NCBI GenBank assembly: GCA_051453625.1
Contig: JBOZIK010000001.1
Span: 121,750,817 to 121,814,816, forward strand
Origin: Welwitschia mirabilis
Lineage: Eukaryota > Gnetophyta > Gnetopsida > Welwitschiales
Direction of reading: 5' to 3'
Length of the DNA stretch: 64,000 bases
This document shows, piece by piece, positions 59,961 through 64,000 of the stretch. The notes under the pieces were generated by a model, which was not told the origin of the DNA, made no database searches, and was given only the letters and a program-made list of their open reading frames with translations. Every line of letters starts with the position of its first letter. Within the stretch, counting starts at the first letter, position 1. The position numbers were made by a program, and so were the translations under genes.

Positions 59961-60559
59961 TATCTTATAGATATAGATGAAACCTTAAATTTTCCATCCA
60001 TTTTCATGTTCTAAGGAGTAGTGAAAGAATAAGTTAATTCTATAAGACAACAATGGTATAACTAAAGAGCAAAAAATCCTTACTCCAGCACCTATAACCT
60101 TGGATGGAGAAACCACCTAAATTTTTCATGAAAATAAGATAATTCTAGTCAAGCCTTGATTATTCATCTTAATATTTTAAATCCTCATCAAACTTATAAC
60201 TCTGTAGATGTCATAATTCATAAGTTCATGGAAGCTCAATACTTAAAGTAAGGAATACAACCTCTTCCACATTACAAAACTTAAAGTAAGGAATACAATA
60301 GCTAAGTTAAAATATATCCTTATATAAATCAACCAACATGAGAAGAGAAAGCTTTTTTTTACACATAAGCCTAATCCTGATAGTTGTATGTTAATAAAAG
60401 ATGCACAAATCAAAAAAACTAAGGTCATACATTTGACAAGTTAAAAAGAAATTAAAAAAAAGATAGAAGATAAATAACCATAAGGAAAAGAAGTACAATA
60501 AAATAAGCCTAAAAATAAGGAAAATATAGAGAAGAAACATGAAGATGAATAATTTTTTC

Positions 60560-61265
60560 CAACTTATAAATAACCCTTATCTTTTTCTTAATAACTCAGA
60601 AAACATAACTTAAAAGCAATAGAAATTTTTAAGAAAGTGAGAATAAATATCCCTATTTTAGAAGTTATTAAACAAGTTCTTTCTTATTCTAAATTCTTGA
60701 AATATCTATGTACTATTAAAATAAGGATGAATATGAAAAGTAAAGCCTTCCTTGCTCAACAAACTACTACTATTATTCAAAATTAAAAATTTCTTTAAAT
60801 AAAAAGATTGAAAATACCTTATAACAGTCATTACTATTAGGAATATGAACTTTCAATAAGCCTTATTATATCTTGAAGTTAGTGTTAATTTTTTACCTTA
60901 TAATATCTACAAGGAACTAAGTATAAATAATCTCAAAAATATTAAACTTTAGTTACAATTTGTTGATAATTCTTTGAAATTACCTTTGGGCATAATATAA
61001 GATGTGATTATTCAAGTATAAATTTTTTACTTTCTCATTGACTTTATAGTTTTTGAGATAAAAACGACAAGGAGTTATACCATTTATATTATCTTAGAAG
61101 ACATGTTTTCACTACTTTTGATGCTCTTATAAATTACTGAAATGGTATTATGAGTATTTCCTTTGGTAACATGGCTATTGAGTTAAATATCTTGAATATC
61201 ATAAATCAACGTAATAATTTGAAAGGAGTAAATTTTATTGCAACTACTGATGATCTTAATACTTC
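60560..61265 (+). pseudogene. Aspartic protease of Athila-like copy 3 (broken)
   Basis: FLKYLCTIK (about 60,695) corresponds to the conserved FLK.LC stretch before the protease, and KSKAFLAQQTTTIIQN to the SE.VS..L...LP.K..DPG linker. The active-site strand is frameshifted (LPYNIYKEL readable near 60,893, matching NLLPYSVYKELGL). PLGIIXDVIIQVXIFYFLID, then RSYTI, LEDMFSLLLMLL/HVFTTFDALINY and GIMSISFGNMAIELNILNI (about 61,140-61,200) give the ILGRPFLAT..A.IDC..G...L.FG.....FNI end of the domain. Confidence 0.8.
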
Positions 61266-62370
61266 TTCTTATGAGAAAACATTTTTCCTCTTTCACTATC
61301 TTCTTTAAATTATGATTCATATGTGAATATCAAAAATATTCCCTTCTTTTATATGGACTTACCTCTTGAATATTTAAGATATATCTTTAATGATGACCTC
61401 TTTAATATTTAAGATATATCATTGATAATAACCTTGTCCATTCATTTATTTCTAATTCATCCATGTCTTCATCAAAGAAAAACATTTTGTAAAAATTTTT
61501 AGTTAAGACAAAAAAAGAAATAGAATGATCCTCTCATAACTTAGAATGTTTGGATCCTAATGAGTATCCTTCCCATATCCTTCTTAAGTTTTTCAACTCA
61601 TGTGTAAAGTTTTGTTAGAAAAACATTTCTAATCCTAATTTTTCACTTGATTAATCATCTTCTTCTTTTAATTATAAAAATCTTAATCATATAAATTTTT
61701 AATCTTCATCCATGAGTACATAGTAACTGTATGAGCCTAATTTGATTTCGTTGAATGAACTTGAATTGGATTTATCTACTCTAGCCTTGGGATGCTTGGA
61801 TTAAATACAAAAATAATCATTAATTTAAGTGTGCTTTTTTAAATAAAATCTTATTAATTTACATTTATCTTATCCAAACTTTAGCTACTTTTAATTATCT
61901 AAATCATCTCTACATAATCATTTATCATCTACATGTTATTCATTCCTTCCATCATCTTGTGAGTTCATGAAATTTACTGATCCTAGTTAATGGTCTTCCT
62001 TTAATCCATAGATAAAGATATATTTTACCTTTTTAAATCTTATTTAAAATTTTGTAGGTTTTTTCTTTTTTCCCCTCATTAACTAGTTCTTTAAAGTTTA
62101 GAATTCTTTATTAAGATTTGAATGCATTTATTAGTCTTTATTTAAAATCAATGAAAAACATGAATTTTCTTCCTTCATGGTGTTTTGTTTATTCAAAGCA
62201 TTCATGGGGATGAGAGAATCTCTATGAGGCTAATTATCCAATGATCTATTTCATGTGCTAACAAGAAAAAAATCAAAGAAAAAAATATATATAATAAAGA
62301 GCAAATAAAATCAAGAAAAATCTTGAATCTCTTTAGCACACTTTTATGATCATATATCTTAAGTTTAATT
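61266..62370 (+). other. Decayed remainder of Athila-like copy 3
   Basis: An in-order but hardly readable stretch. No RT, RNase H or integrase motif. A piece near 62,090-62,240 (HGVLFIQSIHGDERIS) could be the very end of pol (HGAVE...DG..F.VNGQRLK), which would fit an internal deletion around 61,800-62,080; this is weak. Confidence 0.35.
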
Positions 62371-62373
62371 AAC

Positions 62374-62487
62374 TACATTAAGGCTATGAATTCCTACTAG
62401 CAATGTAGCTTTACTAATTTATTTGTAATACATTCATTTACATTCAGGATGTAGATGCTTACTAGTAATGTAGCATTAAATCCTTCT
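62374..62487. repeat. Imperfect ~42-bp direct repeat, 65 bp apart
   Basis: tacattaaggctatgaattc then ctactagcaatgtagcttta, and tacattcaggatgtagatgc then ttactagtaatgtagcatta. Confidence 0.6.
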
Positions 62488-62489
62488 TA

Positions 62490-63645
62490 TATAGCAAGCT
62501 AAATTTATTAAAAGGAAGTATCAAAACATTGAATGCTTAATATGATCAAATGTTTTCAACTTGGATGCCCATGGGAGAATAATGAAAATAAATAAAATTA
62601 ATATGACATTAAAGAGATCTTTGGTTTACTTATTTTAATAATTCAATTTGAGATTCTTTAACTAAAGTTACAAATATTTACTGATTTAGAATTTTCTTTA
62701 TCTTGGTAAAAGATGCACCCAAAATAATGTAAATAAAAAATTACTAGCTTGTATTTATCTTGTCTTATTCATTCTTAGGATGCATAGTAAATTTTTTTTC
62801 ATTTCATCTAATTTTCACTTACTTTTCATCATCCATTCCAAACCCTAACATTTAATTTTTCTTCTAGGTAAAAGCACACCAATAAAAACATTGTATTTTT
62901 TATGATTTGATCCTTCAATCCATGTCTAGACTCAAGGTAAAATTTATTTGAATCATTGATAAAATCTAGTTATCCAATAGTCCTTATTTCATTTACTTTC
63001 TATAAAAACCTATGATTTTTTAATCATCTACATTAAGTACACATAGTTTTTACAACCTTCATACCACTGCAATCCTCCTTGATTTTTCTTGAGCCTTGTC
63101 TCCATGATCTATTAATGTTGTCTTTTATTCTCACTAATACTACCATCTATTCTTTTTATTACATGTCTAATGTTTTCTTGTGATGCTATTTTGCCTTCTT
63201 ATTAGTCTATAATTGATTGATGAATCCATATTCATATTTAAAATTTGTTTGTTCTTTTCTCACTCAATTTTTCTCTTTATTAGCCTTTATTTTTATTTTC
63301 TTTTTATTTTAATTCATTTTTCTTTCTTCCATTCTATTATTTCAAGCCACCATAAGTAGGAAAGTAGGCACCTTTTTGGAAGAGGGCATCATCACATTAT
63401 TCTTTGCTTTGTTTGCATCTTTTTACCTTATTAAAATTCAAGGAAGGAATTGAAATCATTTACTAAATGATGATGGCATTTTCTACTTTCTAAAGGCTAT
63501 TCTATAGTTCTACAAGAATGTAATAATTAATGAAGATGATCCTCAGGTAATCCATATCTCTAGTTGAAGCACATTTTTTTTTATTTCTCCTAATGACGTA
63601 AAATCCTTATTAGGAGTTAATCACCATGATAGTTTGTTATATATG
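62490..63645. other. AT-rich stretch without recognisable gene
   Basis: No gene recognised. It may contain the 3' LTR of the Athila-like element, but no partner copy is available. Confidence 0.45.
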
Positions 63646-64000
63646 TGTCACAACCCGTACTTGGATTGGACTTAACAAGCTCATAAAAAAGGGTAAATTT
63701 TTTCCCCTAAATTACACTTAAACAAAATTAACTCATAAGTCATCATTAAACATTACAGTGGATCAATTAGTTTGAAACTGAGATAATGACATTTCAATTA
63801 CCCACAGGATATACCTCAGGAGAACTATATGAGGATAGCTCACCTAATTATCATCACATTCCATCTCATGGTTATTTAGAAATCCTCATTTAGGAGTACA
63901 CCAGAAGGGTGTGTAGGTTGTGGTCGAATGGTTGATTGCATCCACAGCCAAGCAACCATGCCTCCGTATCCTCACCCAAAGGAGATCAAACCATACGTAG
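63646..64000. repeat. Probable start of an LTR running out of the window
   Basis: TGTCACAACCCGTACTTGGA at 63,646 has the TGTCACA start common to plant chromoviral LTRs (the minus-strand Tekay-like LTR here starts TGTCACATCC). The base composition shifts at once to a more GC-rich sequence (ggatagctcacc, catccacagccaagcaacca, ccatacgtag). The other end and any partner LTR lie outside, so the call rests on the terminus and the compositional step. Confidence 0.5.

Larger units (their letters stand above)
58172..62280 (+). mobile_element. Ty3/gypsy element, Athila-like, copy 3 (pol deleted)
   Basis: Order: PBS, a pyrimidine-rich leader, gag, protease. After the protease (61,260) and a decayed stretch to about 61,800 there is no RT, RNase H or integrase. 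A purine-rich tract with aagaaaaaaatcaaagaaaa near 62,262-62,290 could be the PPT zone. Internal deletion of pol is therefore likely. It is a different subfamily from copies 1 and 2: the leader differs and gag is closer to the classical Athila pattern. Confidence 0.75.

Noticed and set aside
60243-60428. 61-codon minus-strand open frame that looks membrane-spanning
   Set aside because: Antisense to the gag-protease linker of the Athila-like element; the hydrophobic character comes from complementing Lys/Asn-rich sequence.

Overview
This window looks like plant nuclear DNA from a retrotransposon graveyard. It is very AT-rich, and nearly every recognisable coding trace belongs to a plant LTR retrotransposon: Ty1/copia of the SIRE-like type, and Ty3/gypsy of both the Athila/Tat-like (non-chromoviral) and Tekay/del-like (chromoviral) types. 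I found no host gene, rRNA, tRNA, CRISPR array or prokaryotic operon. Family names are my reading of protein motifs; no database search was possible. The species cannot be named. All reading frames are broken, and many breaks look like C-to-T or G-to-A changes (TGG, CAA, CAG, CGA turned into stops), as expected of old, methylated, silenced repeats.

Layout. 1-6.2 kb: AT-rich, no genes, one diverged direct repeat. 6.2-10.5 kb: decayed plus-strand Athila-like gypsy element (gag, protease, RT), cut off by a minus-strand gypsy gag and its 1.4-kb LTR (10.5-12.57 kb). 13.1-15.8 kb: decayed plus-strand copia element. 16.35-17.24 kb: unassigned dispersed repeat whose second copy is at 50.3-51.2 kb. 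17.2-24.0 kb: no gene, one LTR-like promoter region. 24.0-47.6 kb: a nested tower. 47.6-56.3 kb: unassigned decayed sequence with minus-strand coding-like traces and a suspicious N gap. 56.4-57.6 kb: second copy of the LTR seen at 11.2 kb. 58.2-62.3 kb: a third Athila-like element. 63.65 kb to the end: start of another LTR.

The nested tower is the main result. A SIRE-like copia element (5' LTR 24,035, 3' LTR from about 30,177) has its 3' LTR split at 31,633 by a plus-strand gypsy element flanked by a near-perfect 5-bp target-site duplication (TATCC/TATCT). That gypsy element is in turn interrupted after its RNase H by a 75-bp piece of the 11.2-kb LTR family, and then by a minus-strand Tekay-like gypsy element with long LTRs, a PBS and a PPT. 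The outer gypsy LTR end and the last 160 bp of the copia LTR reappear after 47,200.

Both 100-base N runs are informative. The one at 47,101 cuts through an LTR and probably hides at least 2 kb. The one at 49,030 has the same 17 bases on both sides and may be an unmerged overlap instead of missing sequence. None of the elements looks able to move by itself.
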